Part shown: piece by piece, positions 38,600 through 47,523 of the stretch
Numbering within the stretch: position 1 is the stretch's first letter
Layout: each line of letters opens with the position of its first letter
Source of the DNA: Microbacterium galbinum
GTDB taxonomy: Bacteria > Actinomycetota > Actinomycetes > Actinomycetales > Microbacteriaceae
Length of the DNA: 64,000 bases
NCBI RefSeq assembly: GCF_023091225.1
Contig: NZ_JAHWXM010000001.1
Span: 930,001 to 994,000, forward strand
Direction: 5' to 3'
The notes under the pieces: model-generated
The model's input: only the letters and a program-made list of their open reading frames with translations
Databases searched by the model: none
What the model was told of the DNA's origin: nothing
Program-made: the position numbers and the translations under genes

Positions 38600-39808
38600 A
38601 TGAGTGTCATCACCGGTGCATGGCGGCGCACAGCGGCGGGCGCGGGCCTGCTCTCGCCCGACGGGGCCGTCGCGCCCACCATCTTCGCAGAGATGTCGGC
38701 CCTCGCGGCCTCGACGGGAGCGATCAATCTCGGGCAGGGATTCCCCGACGAGGACGGCCCGGCGGAGGTTCTCGAAGCCGCCAGGCGGGCGATCGCCGAT
38801 GGGGTGAACCAGTACCCGCCCGGTCGGGGCACCGCCGATCTCCGACTCGCCATCGCCGAGCACCAGAAGCGGTTCTACGGCCTCGACGTCGATCCGGACA
38901 CCGAGGTGCTCGTCACGGTCGGAGCGACCGAGGCTCTCACGGCGACGCTCCTCGCCCTGATCGACGGTCCGGAGGACGAGGTCGTCGTCTTCGAGCCGTA
39001 CTACGACTCCTACGCGGCCGCGGTCTCTCTCGCCGGAGGCACGCTGCGCACCGTGCCGCTGCGCGTGCCGGACTTCCAGCCGGACCTCGACCGGTTGGCG
39101 GATGCCGTCACCGACCGTACGCGGATCATCCTCGTGAACGATCCGCACAACCCGACCGGCACGGTGTTCGGCGCCGACGTGCTCACCGAGATCGTTCGCC
39201 TCGCCGAGCGGCATGACGCGCTCATCGTGACGGACGAGGTCTACGAGCACCTGGCGTTCCGCGCCCGGCACATCCCGGTCGCAACACTGCCCGGCGCTGC
39301 GGAGCGCACGCTGACGATCTCCTCGGCGGGCAAGACCTTCTCGGCCACCGGGTGGAAGGTCGGCTGGATCCACGGTCCCGCCGCACTGATCACCGCCGTG
39401 CTCACCGTGAAGCAGTTCCTCACCTACGTCGGGGCCGCCCCCTTCCAGCCCGCCGTCGCGGTCGGGCTCCGCCTGGGAGACGCCTTCTTCGCGGATGCCG
39501 CGGCGACGCTCGCCCACAAGCACGACGTGCTCGGTGCCGGACTGCAGGCCGCGGGTTTCACCGTCTTCGCCCCGCAGGGCGGGTACTTCACCCTCGCCGA
39601 CGCCACGGCGGTCGGCGGCGCCGATGGTGCGGAGTTCTGCCGCACCCTGCCCGAGCGCTTCGGCGTCGGGGCGATTCCGCTGGCTGCTTTCCTGCCGCCG
39701 GCGCACCGCGCCGACCCGGAGTACGCGGGCATCGTGCGCTTCGCCGCCTGCAAGAAGGTGTCGGTCATCGACGAGGCCGTCTCGCGCCTGGCCCGTCTCA
39801 GGGGCTGA
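38600..39808 (+). CDS. PLP-dependent aminotransferase (class I/II)
   Basis: 402-aa fold-type I aminotransferase. NLGQGFPDEDGPAEVLEAAR and GVNQYPPGRGTADLRLAIAE are typical of the YbdL/kynurenine aminotransferase group. EPYYDSYAAAV and VNDPHNPTGTVF bind the cofactor, and TISSAGKTFSATGWKVGW contains the Schiff-base Lys. The substrate is probably a large or aromatic amino acid or methionine, by family resemblance only. The ATG at 38600 is supported by the leaderless promoter and by family N-termini. Confidence 0.92.
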   Translation: MSVITGAWRRTAAGAGLLSPDGAVAPTIFAEMSALAASTGAINLGQGFPDEDGPAEVLEAARRAIADGVNQYPPGRGTADLRLAIAEHQKRFYGLDVDPDTEVLVTVGATEALTATLLALIDGPEDEVVVFEPYYDSYAAAVSLAGGTLRTVPLRVPDFQPDLDRLADAVTDRTRIILVNDPHNPTGTVFGADVLTEIVRLAERHDALIVTDEVYEHLAFRARHIPVATLPGAAERTLTISSAGKTFSATGWKVGWIHGPAALITAVLTVKQFLTYVGAAPFQPAVAVGLRLGDAFFADAAATLAHKHDVLGAGLQAAGFTVFAPQGGYFTLADATAVGGADGAEFCRTLPERFGVGAIPLAAFLPPAHRADPEYAGIVRFAACKKVSVIDEAVSRLARLRG

Positions 39809-39841
39809 CTCGCTCCCCAGCCTCCCGCGGGAACTGCGCTT

Positions 39842-40651
39842 TCAGCGCGGAACGACGGCGTACCGGCGCACCCGCAGCGACGGGTTCGTCTCGCGGACGC
39901 GGTCGACGACCGCCCGTTCGACGGGCGCCACCGCGATGCCCTCGGCGCTGCCGACACCGGCGAGCACCACTCCCTGCGGATCGACGATCTGCGAGTGGCC
40001 GACGCCGATCGGCGCGGGGTGGTCGGCGGAGACGACGTAGACCGTGTTCTCGATCGCCCGGGCGGCGAGCAGGGTGGTCCAGTGATGCTCCTTGAGCGGA
40101 CCTCGCACCCACTCGGCGGGCACCACCAGCACGTCCGCCTCCGCGTCGACGAGGGTGCGGGCCACCTCGGGGAAGCGGAGGTCGTAGCAGGTCATCAGGC
40201 CGAAGCGCAGGCCTGCCAGGTCGAACGTCGCCGCCTCGCCCACCTCTCCCGGCTCGACCCAGTCCGACTCGGTCTGCCCGAACGCGTCGTAGAGGTGCTG
40301 CTTGCGGTAGACGGCCAGGATGCCGTCGCCCCGAACGGCGACCACCGTGTTCCGGACGCGACGGGTGTCGTCCGACTTCTCGACGAGTCCGGCGACGATC
40401 ACGACGGCGTACTCCCCCGCCAGAGCGATCAGCGTCTGCACGAAGTCGCCCTCCAGCGTCTCCGCGTGTGCGGCGAGGGTCTCGTCCATCGGATTCACGA
40501 AGTAGCTCGAGTACTCGGGCAGAACGATCAGACGTGCGCCCCGCGCCGCGGCATCCGCCACGAATTCTGCGATGCGCTCGCGATTGCCCTCGCGGGAATC
40601 GGTGGGCGCGAACTGGCAGACGGCGACGGGGACGGCGGGGCTCACGGACAT
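39842..40651 (-). CDS. Carbon-nitrogen hydrolase (nitrilase superfamily)
   Basis: 269-aa amidase-type hydrolase. The catalytic triad is visible as Glu in LIVLPEYSSYF, Lys in AVYRKQHLYDAFG and Cys in GLMTCYDLRFPEVAR. Length and motifs fit the Nit/omega-amidase group, which repairs deaminated metabolites. Its aminotransferase neighbour would fit such a role, but this is inference. I chose ATG 40651 over 40669 because GGGAGG lies 8 nt upstream of it. Confidence 0.92.
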   Translation of the reverse strand: MSVSPAVPVAVCQFAPTDSREGNRERIAEFVADAAARGARLIVLPEYSSYFVNPMDETLAAHAETLEGDFVQTLIALAGEYAVVIVAGLVEKSDDTRRVRNTVVAVRGDGILAVYRKQHLYDAFGQTESDWVEPGEVGEAATFDLAGLRFGLMTCYDLRFPEVARTLVDAEADVLVVPAEWVRGPLKEHHWTTLLAARAIENTVYVVSADHPAPIGVGHSQIVDPQGVVLAGVGSAEGIAVAPVERAVVDRVRETNPSLRVRRYAVVPR

Positions 40652-40713
40652 GCCCTCATCCTCCCGCATCGCCGCGGACTGCGCCTCGATTCGCGCACTC
40701 CCGATTCCCGTGT

Positions 40714-40720
40714 TAGGCTA
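40714..40720. promoter_or_regulatory. Symmetric divergent -10 element (TAGGCTA)
   Basis: TAGGCTA lies 10 bp before the initiator tRNA and reads TAGGCT on plus and TAGCCT on minus, toward the nitrilase-family gene. The plus-strand RNA start would be near the tRNA 5' end. Confidence 0.45.
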
Positions 40721-40730
40721 TTCCTTGTGC

Positions 40731-40804
40731 CGCGGGGTGGAGCAGTTCGGTAGCTCGCCGGGCTCATAACCCGGAGGTCGCAGGTTCAAATCCTGTCCCC
40801 GCAA
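40731..40804 (+). tRNA. Initiator tRNA-fMet (anticodon CAT)
   Basis: 74-nt cloverleaf without encoded CCA. The acceptor stem pairs GCGGGG with CCCCGC but has an unpaired C1:A72, the mark of bacterial initiator tRNA. The anticodon arm is CCGGG-CTCATAA-CCCGG with the three consecutive G:C pairs needed for P-site entry. The D arm (GGAGCAGTTCGGTAGCTCG) and the T arm (GCAGGTTCAAATCCTGT) are regular. Confidence 0.97.
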
Positions 40805-40820
40805 CGAGAATGCGACACAA

Positions 40821-40862
40821 GAAAGGCCCCTGATCAGGAGAAATCCCGGTCAGGGGCCTTTC
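40821..40862. terminator. Terminator after tRNA-fMet
   Basis: Arms GAAAGGCCCCTGA (40821-40833) and TCAGGGGCCTTTC (40850-40862) form a perfect 13-bp stem with a 16-nt loop, starting 16 bp past the tRNA. Confidence 0.8.
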
Positions 40863-40912
40863 GCTGTGCCCGGTGGATGCGTGGACCGACACGATCGCCG
40901 ACAGCCGGGAAC

Positions 40913-40948
40913 GACGAATGCCGCACCCCGAGGGATGCGGCATTCGTC
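40913..40948. terminator. Terminator of the UPF0182 gene
   Basis: Arms GACGAATGCCGCA (40913-40925) and TGCGGCATTCGTC (40936-40948) form a 13-bp stem with a 10-nt loop. It lies 16 bp past the minus-strand stop at 40964. Confidence 0.75.
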
Positions 40949-40963
40949 AGTGCGGTCCGAGGA

Positions 40964-43885
40964 TCACTCCCCCGAGGTGGACTCCATGTCGAGGAGCTTC
41001 TGCACGGCCTCGGTGAGACGCTTGTCGGCCTCGCCGAACTTCTCGAGGTCACCGGCCTTCAGAGCGGTGTCGCGGTCGAGAAGCGCCTGACGCGCGTCGG
41101 CCAGGGCTGCAGCCTGTTCGTCGGTCGGCGTCGTGGGCTCGGTCGGCTCGGTGGTCGGCACCTCACCCGTGTCGGGGTCGACCTCGGAAGGATCGACCGG
41201 TTCGACCTCGTCATCTCCTCCGGTGGCACCGGAATCACCGCCGAAGAGGGAATCGAGCGCCTCGGTCAGGGTGTTCTCGAACGCGACCCTGTCGCCGAAG
41301 GCGACGAGCACCTTCTGCAGACGCGGGAGCTGCGTGCCCTCGGACGACTGCACGTACACGGGCTGCACGTAGAGAAGACCGCCACCCACGGGGAGCGTCA
41401 GCAGGTTGCCGTAGATGACCTCCGACTCTCCCTGCTGCAGCAGGTTGAGCTGCGGGACGACCGCCGTGTCGGAGTTGTAGGTGTTCTGCACCTGACCGGG
41501 ACCCGGCACCGTCGTGTCGTCGTTGATCTCGAGCATGCGCAGTTGGCCGTAGCCCTCCGCCTTCACACCCGCCTCGGCACCGGCATCCGAATCGACGGCC
41601 AGATAACCCATCAGCACGTCTCGGCTGCTGCCGGCACCCTGCGACGCCGGGATGAACGTCGAGAACATCGAGAACCGCGCGCTGTCCTGCCCCGGCATCT
41701 GCATGGTCAGGTAGTACGGCGGCTGCAGCATCGCGTCGCTGCGCGGGTCGTTCGGCGTCTGCCAGCGGTTGTCCTGCTGGGCGAAGGACCCGGCGGTGTC
41801 GATGTGGTAGATCCCGAGGATGTCGCGCTGCACCTTGAACAGATCGGTCGGGTAGCGGACGTGGCTCATGAGCTCGCCCGACATGTCGCTGATCGGCTTC
41901 ACGGTCGACGGGTAGACCTTCTGCCAGGTCTTGAGGATCGGGTCCTCGGCGTCCCACGCGTAGAGCGTGACGGTGCCGTCGTAGGCATCGACGGTCGCCT
42001 TGACCGAGTTGCGGATGTAGTTGATCTCGTCGATCGCGAGGCTCGGTGCCCGCGTGTTCGAGTCGGTGATCGCGTCGGAGAGGCTCACGCTCGTCGCGTA
42101 GGGGTACGTCGAGCTCGTCGTGTAACCGTCGACGATCCAGACGATGCGGCCGTCGACCACGCTGGGGTACGGGTCGCTGTCGAGCTCGAGGTACGGAGCG
42201 ACCTTGCCCACACGGGTCTTCGGGTCGCGGTCGTAGAGAATCTGCGAGTCCTCGTTCACCAGATTCGAGAAGAGGATCTGCTCGGACTGGAACTTGAGCG
42301 CGTAGAGGAGCTTCGTGAACGTGTCGCCGATGGCGGGGCCGCCCTCGCCGTTGAACGTCGTCTTCGTCTCGCTCGCGCCGTCCTTGCCGCGCGGGTAGTC
42401 GATCTCGACCGGGTCGGAGCCCTCCGGGGCTCCCACGATCGAGTACTCGGGCGAGTTCTCACCGAAGTAGACGCGGGGCTCGAAGTTCTCGCGGTCGGTC
42501 AGGAAGCCCGACGACGGGATGCCGCGCTCGAGGAAGACGGGCTCGCCGTCGCTCGTGCGCTGGTTGCCCGCGGCCGCAACGAGGCCGTAACCGTGCGTGT
42601 AGACGGCGACACGGTTGTTCCAGTTGTCGCCCTCGCCGAGCTTGGTGATGTCGAGGTCGCGGACGGCCACGACCGTGTCCTGCATCTCGCCGTCGATCTC
42701 GTAGCGGTCGACGTCGAGCGTCTCCTCGAACTGGTAGTACGCGCGGTACTGCTCGAGCTGCCGCACGGTGGGGCTGATGACCTTCGGGTCCATGATGCGG
42801 ATCGAGGCCGTGGTGTCGGCATCCGCACGCAGCTGACCGGCTTCAGCATCCGTCTCGGCCTCGAAGGTGGTCGTCTCGAGGTTCGCGACCCCGTACGCCT
42901 CCTTCGTGCCGTCGATGTTCCGCTGGTAGTACTCGGCCTGGTAGGCATTCTGGTTCGGCTTCACCTGGAAGGTCGTGACGACCCACGGGTATCCGACACC
43001 CACGACCAGCGAGGCGACGATCAGCAGCGCCGTGGCGGCGAGCGGGAAGCGCCAGCGGCCGATCACGGCCGTGACGAAGAAGAGGATCGCGACGAGTGCG
43101 GCGATGATCGCCAGGATCGCGAGACCGGGGATCGTGGCATTGACGCCCGTGTACGCGGCACCGGTGATGCGGTCGTCGGGGGTGACCAGCGTCTTGTAGC
43201 GGTCGAGCCACAGGCTGACCGCCTGCACGAGGATGTAGAGACCGGCGATGACGGCGAGCTGGATGCGCGCCGCCTTCGAGATGCGCAGCTCTCCCTGACC
43301 GATGCGCACCGAGCCGTAGAGGTACGACACGAGCGCCGTGACCAGGAGCGAGAGCAGCAGCACGGCAGAGACGAACGCGAGCGCGATCGAGTAGAACGGC
43401 ATCGCGAACATGTAGAAGCCGGTGTCGATGCCGAACTGCGGGTCGACGTCGCTCGTCGCGACGCCGTTGGCCCAGAGCCACACCGTCTTCCACTGCCCGG
43501 CGGCCGAGAAGCCGGCGAACAGACCGAAGAAGATCGGCATACCCCACATGGCGAGACGACGCAGGGGCTCGATGACCTCCTGGTAGCGGTCGAGCTGGGA
43601 GCTCAGGCGCACGTAGACCGGGCGCAGGCGGTAGGCCAGCTGGATCACGACGAACAGCGGCACCGCCATCCCGAGGAAGCCGATGACGAACATCACCACG
43701 GTGGCGACCCACTGGGTCGTGAGCACACCGGTGAAGCCCACCTGATCGAACCAGAGGAATTCGGTGTAGAGCGACGCGAAGACGAAGAACACCGCGATCA
43801 ATGCGGCGATGATCACCAGCGAGATGCCGAATATGCGTCGGGAGGTTCGAGGAGTGGCCGGGTTCGGAGCTGAGGTCGAGGTCAC
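40964..43885 (-). CDS. UPF0182 family large membrane protein
   Basis: 973-aa protein with about seven membrane segments in residues 1-310 and a large extracytoplasmic domain (about 320-880), ending in an acidic, Thr/Pro-rich tail and a final alpha-helical stretch. GYPWVVTTFQVKPNQNAYQA, then NIDGTKEAYGVANLETTTFE, and the FSMFSTFIPAS region are hallmarks of UPF0182. The function is unknown across actinobacteria. In Mycobacterium the homologue sits beside the PDZ protease gene as here. The GTG start at 43885 has TAGGAT six bases upstream, so it is probably leaderless. Confidence 0.93.
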   Translation of the reverse strand: MTSTSAPNPATPRTSRRIFGISLVIIAALIAVFFVFASLYTEFLWFDQVGFTGVLTTQWVATVVMFVIGFLGMAVPLFVVIQLAYRLRPVYVRLSSQLDRYQEVIEPLRRLAMWGMPIFFGLFAGFSAAGQWKTVWLWANGVATSDVDPQFGIDTGFYMFAMPFYSIALAFVSAVLLLSLLVTALVSYLYGSVRIGQGELRISKAARIQLAVIAGLYILVQAVSLWLDRYKTLVTPDDRITGAAYTGVNATIPGLAILAIIAALVAILFFVTAVIGRWRFPLAATALLIVASLVVGVGYPWVVTTFQVKPNQNAYQAEYYQRNIDGTKEAYGVANLETTTFEAETDAEAGQLRADADTTASIRIMDPKVISPTVRQLEQYRAYYQFEETLDVDRYEIDGEMQDTVVAVRDLDITKLGEGDNWNNRVAVYTHGYGLVAAAGNQRTSDGEPVFLERGIPSSGFLTDRENFEPRVYFGENSPEYSIVGAPEGSDPVEIDYPRGKDGASETKTTFNGEGGPAIGDTFTKLLYALKFQSEQILFSNLVNEDSQILYDRDPKTRVGKVAPYLELDSDPYPSVVDGRIVWIVDGYTTSSTYPYATSVSLSDAITDSNTRAPSLAIDEINYIRNSVKATVDAYDGTVTLYAWDAEDPILKTWQKVYPSTVKPISDMSGELMSHVRYPTDLFKVQRDILGIYHIDTAGSFAQQDNRWQTPNDPRSDAMLQPPYYLTMQMPGQDSARFSMFSTFIPASQGAGSSRDVLMGYLAVDSDAGAEAGVKAEGYGQLRMLEINDDTTVPGPGQVQNTYNSDTAVVPQLNLLQQGESEVIYGNLLTLPVGGGLLYVQPVYVQSSEGTQLPRLQKVLVAFGDRVAFENTLTEALDSLFGGDSGATGGDDEVEPVDPSEVDPDTGEVPTTEPTEPTTPTDEQAAALADARQALLDRDTALKAGDLEKFGEADKRLTEAVQKLLDMESTSGE

Positions 43886-43891
43886 ACCCCC

Positions 43892-43897
43892 ATCCTA
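43892..43897 (-). promoter_or_regulatory. -10 TAGGAT, leaderless start of UPF0182 gene
   Basis: Minus strand TAGGAT, six bases (GGGGGT), then GTG at 43885, in the 57-bp gap after the PDZ protease gene. Confidence 0.45.
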
Positions 43898-43942
43898 GGC
43901 ACGCGTTACTGGGCTGCGGCTGTCATCCCGGTCACGGCGAGG

Positions 43943-45028
43943 TCACGACGCGGTGCAGGCGGGCAGCGCCGAGACGTCTCCGCCGTCGGCGATGACCTCG
44001 AGAGCATCGAGCGATTCCTCGAGCGTCGCGGTGCGGACGACCTGCAACCCGTCGGGCACGTGGCCCACGACCTCGTCGCAGTTCGATGCCGGAGCGAGGA
44101 AGAACTCGGCCCCCGCATCACGCGCGCCGTAGAGCTTCTGACGGATGCCGCCGATCGGGCCGACCGTGCCGTCGGCCTCGATCGTGCCGGTGCCGGCGAC
44201 GTTCTCGCCACCGTTGAGCTCGCCCGGGGTGAGCTGGTCGATGATCCCGAGGGCGAACATCATCCCCGCGCTGGGGCCGCCGACGTTGTCGAGCTGGATC
44301 GTCACGTCGATCGGGAAGTCGTAGTCGGTGCGAAGGGTGATGCCGATCAGCCACATGGTCGTGTCGCCCTCGGTGTACTCCTGCGGAGTGATCGTGACGT
44401 CCTGCTCCTGGCCGTCTCGCAGGACCGTGAGGTCGATCTCCGCTCCCCCGATGTCCTGGATGCGCGAGCGCAGCTGCTTCGCCGACACCACGGGGTCGCC
44501 GTCGATCGCGGTGATCACGTCGTCGGGTTCGAGGATGCCCTCGGCCGGGGAATCCTCGACAGCCTCGACGACGACGACCTCGGCCCCTGTGTCGTAGCCG
44601 AGCTCTCCCAGCGCCGCGGCGGTCGCCTCGTGCTGCGAGTCGACCATCAGGGTCGCGTTGCGCTCATCGCGCTGCTCGGTGGTCACGCCCTCCGGGAACA
44701 CGGAGTCGAGCGGTACGACGGCGCGGGAGGAGTCGGTCCACGCCAGCGCGAGTTCGAACCAGCTGGGGGTGCGCTCGCGGTTGCCGACGACCTGGACGGT
44801 GGTCAGATCGAGCGTGCCGCCGGTGTCGAACGTCTCGGCGCCCTCGATGCTGATGAGCGGCACCTTCTCCCCGTCCGCACCCGCGGCCGTGCCGAGGGTG
44901 TCGTAGACGGGGCCCGGCCGCTGGATGACGTAGGGGGTGGGGAGGAAGGTGAGGACGACCAGTGCCACGAGTGCGACGATCAACGCCCAGACGCCGAGTC
45001 CGAGCTTCACAGGCCGCGTTCGTTCCAC
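43943..45028 (-). CDS. Membrane-anchored PDZ / Lon-like (S16) serine protease, YlbL type
   Basis: 361-aa protein with one N-terminal membrane helix (LGLGVWALIVALVALVVLTF). A PDZ domain follows (about residues 130-210, ILEPDDVITAIDGDPVVSA), then a Lon-type proteolytic domain with the catalytic Ser in DNVGGPSAGMMFALGIID and the Lys in IGGIRQKLYGARDAGAEFFL. This Ser-Lys dyad acts outside the membrane. GTG start at 45028 with GGAGG five bases upstream. It is divergent from DUF2342, an arrangement also known in mycobacteria. Confidence 0.93.
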   Translation of the reverse strand: MERTRPVKLGLGVWALIVALVALVVLTFLPTPYVIQRPGPVYDTLGTAAGADGEKVPLISIEGAETFDTGGTLDLTTVQVVGNRERTPSWFELALAWTDSSRAVVPLDSVFPEGVTTEQRDERNATLMVDSQHEATAAALGELGYDTGAEVVVVEAVEDSPAEGILEPDDVITAIDGDPVVSAKQLRSRIQDIGGAEIDLTVLRDGQEQDVTITPQEYTEGDTTMWLIGITLRTDYDFPIDVTIQLDNVGGPSAGMMFALGIIDQLTPGELNGGENVAGTGTIEADGTVGPIGGIRQKLYGARDAGAEFFLAPASNCDEVVGHVPDGLQVVRTATLEESLDALEVIADGGDVSALPACTAS

Positions 45029-45100
45029 AGCATCCTCCGTCGTTCGCGAGCGGCGTACAGGGATCTGCCCGCATCGGGTTCGCTCGCATGAACCTGTGAC

Positions 45101-45107
45101 TAGCGTA
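45101..45107. promoter_or_regulatory. Symmetric divergent -10 element (TAGCGTA)
   Basis: TAGCGTA reads TAGCGT toward the DUF2342 gene and TACGCT toward the PDZ protease. It is identical to the heptamer at 2013-2019. Leaders of about 33 and 67 nt are predicted. Confidence 0.45.
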
Positions 45108-45145
45108 GATGGCACGGCTATAGGCGTGCTGAGAGGGCGATCGAC

Positions 45146-46555
45146 ATGGCAGACAACGACCCGACACCCGAGGACTTCCAGGAGTTCCTGCGGCGGATGC
45201 TCGCAGGCCAGGGAGGCGACATCGACCCCGAGGCGCTGCGTGGTGCTTTCGAGGGCATGGACGGGCTGGCGCTCGACCCCGCGATGATGCAGACGATCAT
45301 GTCGCAGTTGCAGGGCGCGTTCGGCGGCGACGCCTGGGAGAACGCGCTGCGCCAGGCGCTGCACATCGCGAACCGCGACGGACAGGGCATCACCGACGGC
45401 TCGCGCACCTCGCTCGTGGATGCGTTCGCCCTGGCGGGGCTCTGGCTCGGCGAGGCGACCACGATCTCCGACCTCGCCCAGGCGCCGGTCGCGATGACCC
45501 GCGGCGAATGGGTCGAGAAGACCCTCCCCGTGTGGAAGGAGATCGCCGGCCCCGTCTCGACCAGCATCGCCGATGCGCTCACCAGCGCACTCGACACGCA
45601 GGTCCCCGAGGAGATGCGCGACGTCGTGCAGGGCGCGGGCAGGCTCATGCGCGGGCTCGGCGGTTCGGTGTTCGCCGCGCAGTTCGGCCAGGTGCTCGGC
45701 AACCTCTCGCTCGAGGTGGTCTCGGGCGGAGACGTCGGCATCCCGGTGCTCCCCGCCGGCACCGCCGCGATCATCCCGCAGAACCTCTCCGCCTTCGGCG
45801 AGGGACTCGAGATCCCCGACGACCAGATCGCCCTCTACCTCGCGGCGCGCGAGCTCGCGTACGCCCGCCTGTACCGGCACGCCAAGTGGCTGCACCTGCA
45901 CGTGATGGCCCAGATCACCGACTTCGCGCGCGGGGTGACGGTCGATGTGGATGCACTCGAAGACGTGGCGAGCCGACTCGATCCGTCCAATCCCGAGGAG
46001 CTGCGGGCCGCGATCGAGGGCGGTGCCCTGCTGCCGACGCAGACCGAGGCGCAGCGCGAGGCACTGACGCGGCTCGAGAACCTCATCGCGACGATCGACG
46101 GCTGGGTCGACGTCGTCACCACCCAGGCGACCTCGCGCCTCCCCGACGGTGCACGGCTCGCGGAGGCGGCACGTCGTCGGCGCGCGGTCGGCGGTCCCGC
46201 CGAGGACGCGCTCGGGGCTCTCGTCGGTCTGAAGCTGCGCCCGCGCCGCATGCGCGAGGCCGCCGCGATGTGGCAGCAGGTCACGGATGCCGTCGGTATC
46301 GCCGCCCGCGACGCGCTCTGGGACTACCCCGATCTGATGCCGACCGCCGACGACATCGACGACCCGACGGCCCTCGTCGCCCGCCTCCAGGCGACGGCGC
46401 GGGGCGAGCAGCCGGTCGCCGACGAGTTCGACGAGGCGCTGGCCCGCCTGCTCGACGGTGACGACTTCTCGGGCGACGCCGACGGAAAGCCGGACGGAGA
46501 TTCGTCGGGCGGAGACGAGTCGGAAGACCGCCCCGAGGGCGACCGACCGGTCTGA
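45146..46555 (+). CDS. DUF2342 (zincin-like) protein
   Basis: 469-aa soluble protein of the family annotated as zinc-dependent metalloprotease or F420-associated. The N-terminus is short and acidic (NDPTPEDFQEFLRRMLAGQG). The core has VFAAQFGQVLGNLSLEVVSG and IALYLAARELAYARLYRHAK, where related proteins carry a HExxH-like helix. Here the motif reads RELAY, so zinc binding and activity are doubtful. The C-terminus is Asp/Gly-rich and disordered. It is followed by a strong terminator. Confidence 0.88.
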   Translation: MADNDPTPEDFQEFLRRMLAGQGGDIDPEALRGAFEGMDGLALDPAMMQTIMSQLQGAFGGDAWENALRQALHIANRDGQGITDGSRTSLVDAFALAGLWLGEATTISDLAQAPVAMTRGEWVEKTLPVWKEIAGPVSTSIADALTSALDTQVPEEMRDVVQGAGRLMRGLGGSVFAAQFGQVLGNLSLEVVSGGDVGIPVLPAGTAAIIPQNLSAFGEGLEIPDDQIALYLAARELAYARLYRHAKWLHLHVMAQITDFARGVTVDVDALEDVASRLDPSNPEELRAAIEGGALLPTQTEAQREALTRLENLIATIDGWVDVVTTQATSRLPDGARLAEAARRRRAVGGPAEDALGALVGLKLRPRRMREAAAMWQQVTDAVGIAARDALWDYPDLMPTADDIDDPTALVARLQATARGEQPVADEFDEALARLLDGDDFSGDADGKPDGDSSGGDESEDRPEGDRPV

Positions 46556-46557
46556 GC

Positions 46558-46594
46558 CGCGACTGCTCCTCCCCATCGGAGAGGAGCAGTCGCG
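46558..46594 (+). terminator. Terminator after DUF2342 gene
   Basis: Arms CGCGACTGCTCCTC (46558-46571) and GAGGAGCAGTCGCG (46581-46594) form a 14-bp stem with a 9-nt loop, followed by TTG. It starts 2 bp after the stop codon. Confidence 0.8.
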
Positions 46595-46653
46595 TTGTCC
46601 ACGGATGTCTCTGCGGCATCCCATGGACGCCGTGGAATGTCCAGAATCGGTGG

Positions 46654-47523
46654 ATGCCTCCGCTCACGCCGACGACACTCACCCGCCTCTCCCCCGCCCT
46701 TCCGCTGCTCTGGCGCGACGAGCGCACGCTGCAGCTCGGACTCGACGGCGATCTGCACATCGACGCCGAAGCGGCATGGGTGGAGCTGCTGCTGTCACGG
46801 ATGGGTTCCGGCTTCCGCCGAGCCTCCTTCGACGTGATCGCGCACGGACTCGGGGCGCCGCGCGAGGAGGCGCGAGCGCTGCTCGCGCGGCTGGAACACC
46901 TCCTCATCGACGACCCGCCCGTGCCGCGCGCCGCCTGGGTCGAGCGACTCGGCGTGACCGATGCCCGCACCGAGCATCGCTTGCGGGAGAGCCTCGCCGA
47001 CGAGGGCGTTCCGATCGGAGAGCACGGTTCTCGGTCCGGCGCGGCCGTGGTGCTCGTCGCCGGCAGCGCTGCGGCGATGCAACTGGCGACGTACCTCCGC
47101 GACGATGTGACGCACCTGCCCGTCGCCGTCGGTCGCGATCAGGTGACGATCGGCCCGATGGTCGTCCCCGGCATCACGCCGTGCCTCACGTGCCGCGATC
47201 TCCATGCTCGCGATCTCGACCCCGCCTGGCCCCGACTGCACACGCAGCTCGTCGCTCGCGACCCCGGGCGCGTTCGCGCCGTGCTCATCGCGGGCGCCGG
47301 AGCGATCGCCGCGCGCCTTCTCGCCGCCGCGCCCTCGGCGGAGAGCGAGATCATCCGGCTCAGCGCGGACGGGTCCCGCGACTCGCGAGCGGTGAGGTTT
47401 CACGGAGAATGCCTGTGCCGCGTCCCGTCGTCCCGATCTCTGCCAGGAACCGCGAGGGAGCCCGTTCGCCTCGTCCCGCCGAGCGCGACCACGACAGAGA
47501 CAGAGTTCGCGCGGCTCGCGTGA
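46654..47523 (+). CDS. ThiF/E1-like protein resembling TOMM cyclodehydratase partner, orphan
   Basis: 289-aa protein. Residues about 1-85 look like a winged-helix-type module (LLWRDERTLQLGLDGDLHID, FDVIAHGLGAPREEARALLA). The later part has a Rossmann-like strand (AAVVLVAGSAAAMQL) and GPMVVPGITPCLTCRDLHAR DLDP, with CxxC and a later ECLCR as a likely zinc site, as in bacteriocin cyclodehydratase-type E1 homologues. No ATP-binding arginine finger is evident and no precursor peptide or YcaO gene is nearby. Its last ~164 bp overlap the 3' end of the UvrD-like gene on the other strand. GGTGG precedes the ATG. Confidence 0.78.
   Translation: MPPLTPTTLTRLSPALPLLWRDERTLQLGLDGDLHIDAEAAWVELLLSRMGSGFRRASFDVIAHGLGAPREEARALLARLEHLLIDDPPVPRAAWVERLGVTDARTEHRLRESLADEGVPIGEHGSRSGAAVVLVAGSAAAMQLATYLRDDVTHLPVAVGRDQVTIGPMVVPGITPCLTCRDLHARDLDPAWPRLHTQLVARDPGRVRAVLIAGAGAIAARLLAAAPSAESEIIRLSADGSRDSRAVRFHGECLCRVPSSRSLPGTAREPVRLVPPSATTTETEFARLA

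Noticed and set aside
40877..43873. 998-aa plus-strand open frame opposite the UPF0182 gene
   Set aside because: It is an antisense shadow caused by high G+C codon structure; its translation is Arg/Val/Asp-rich with no recognisable domain, while the minus strand encodes a clear UPF0182 protein.
47360..47523. Shortening the ThiF-like gene to remove its overlap with the helicase
   Set aside because: The probable zinc-binding ECLCR is encoded inside the overlap, and the helicase tail also has no earlier stop, so both ends appear real.
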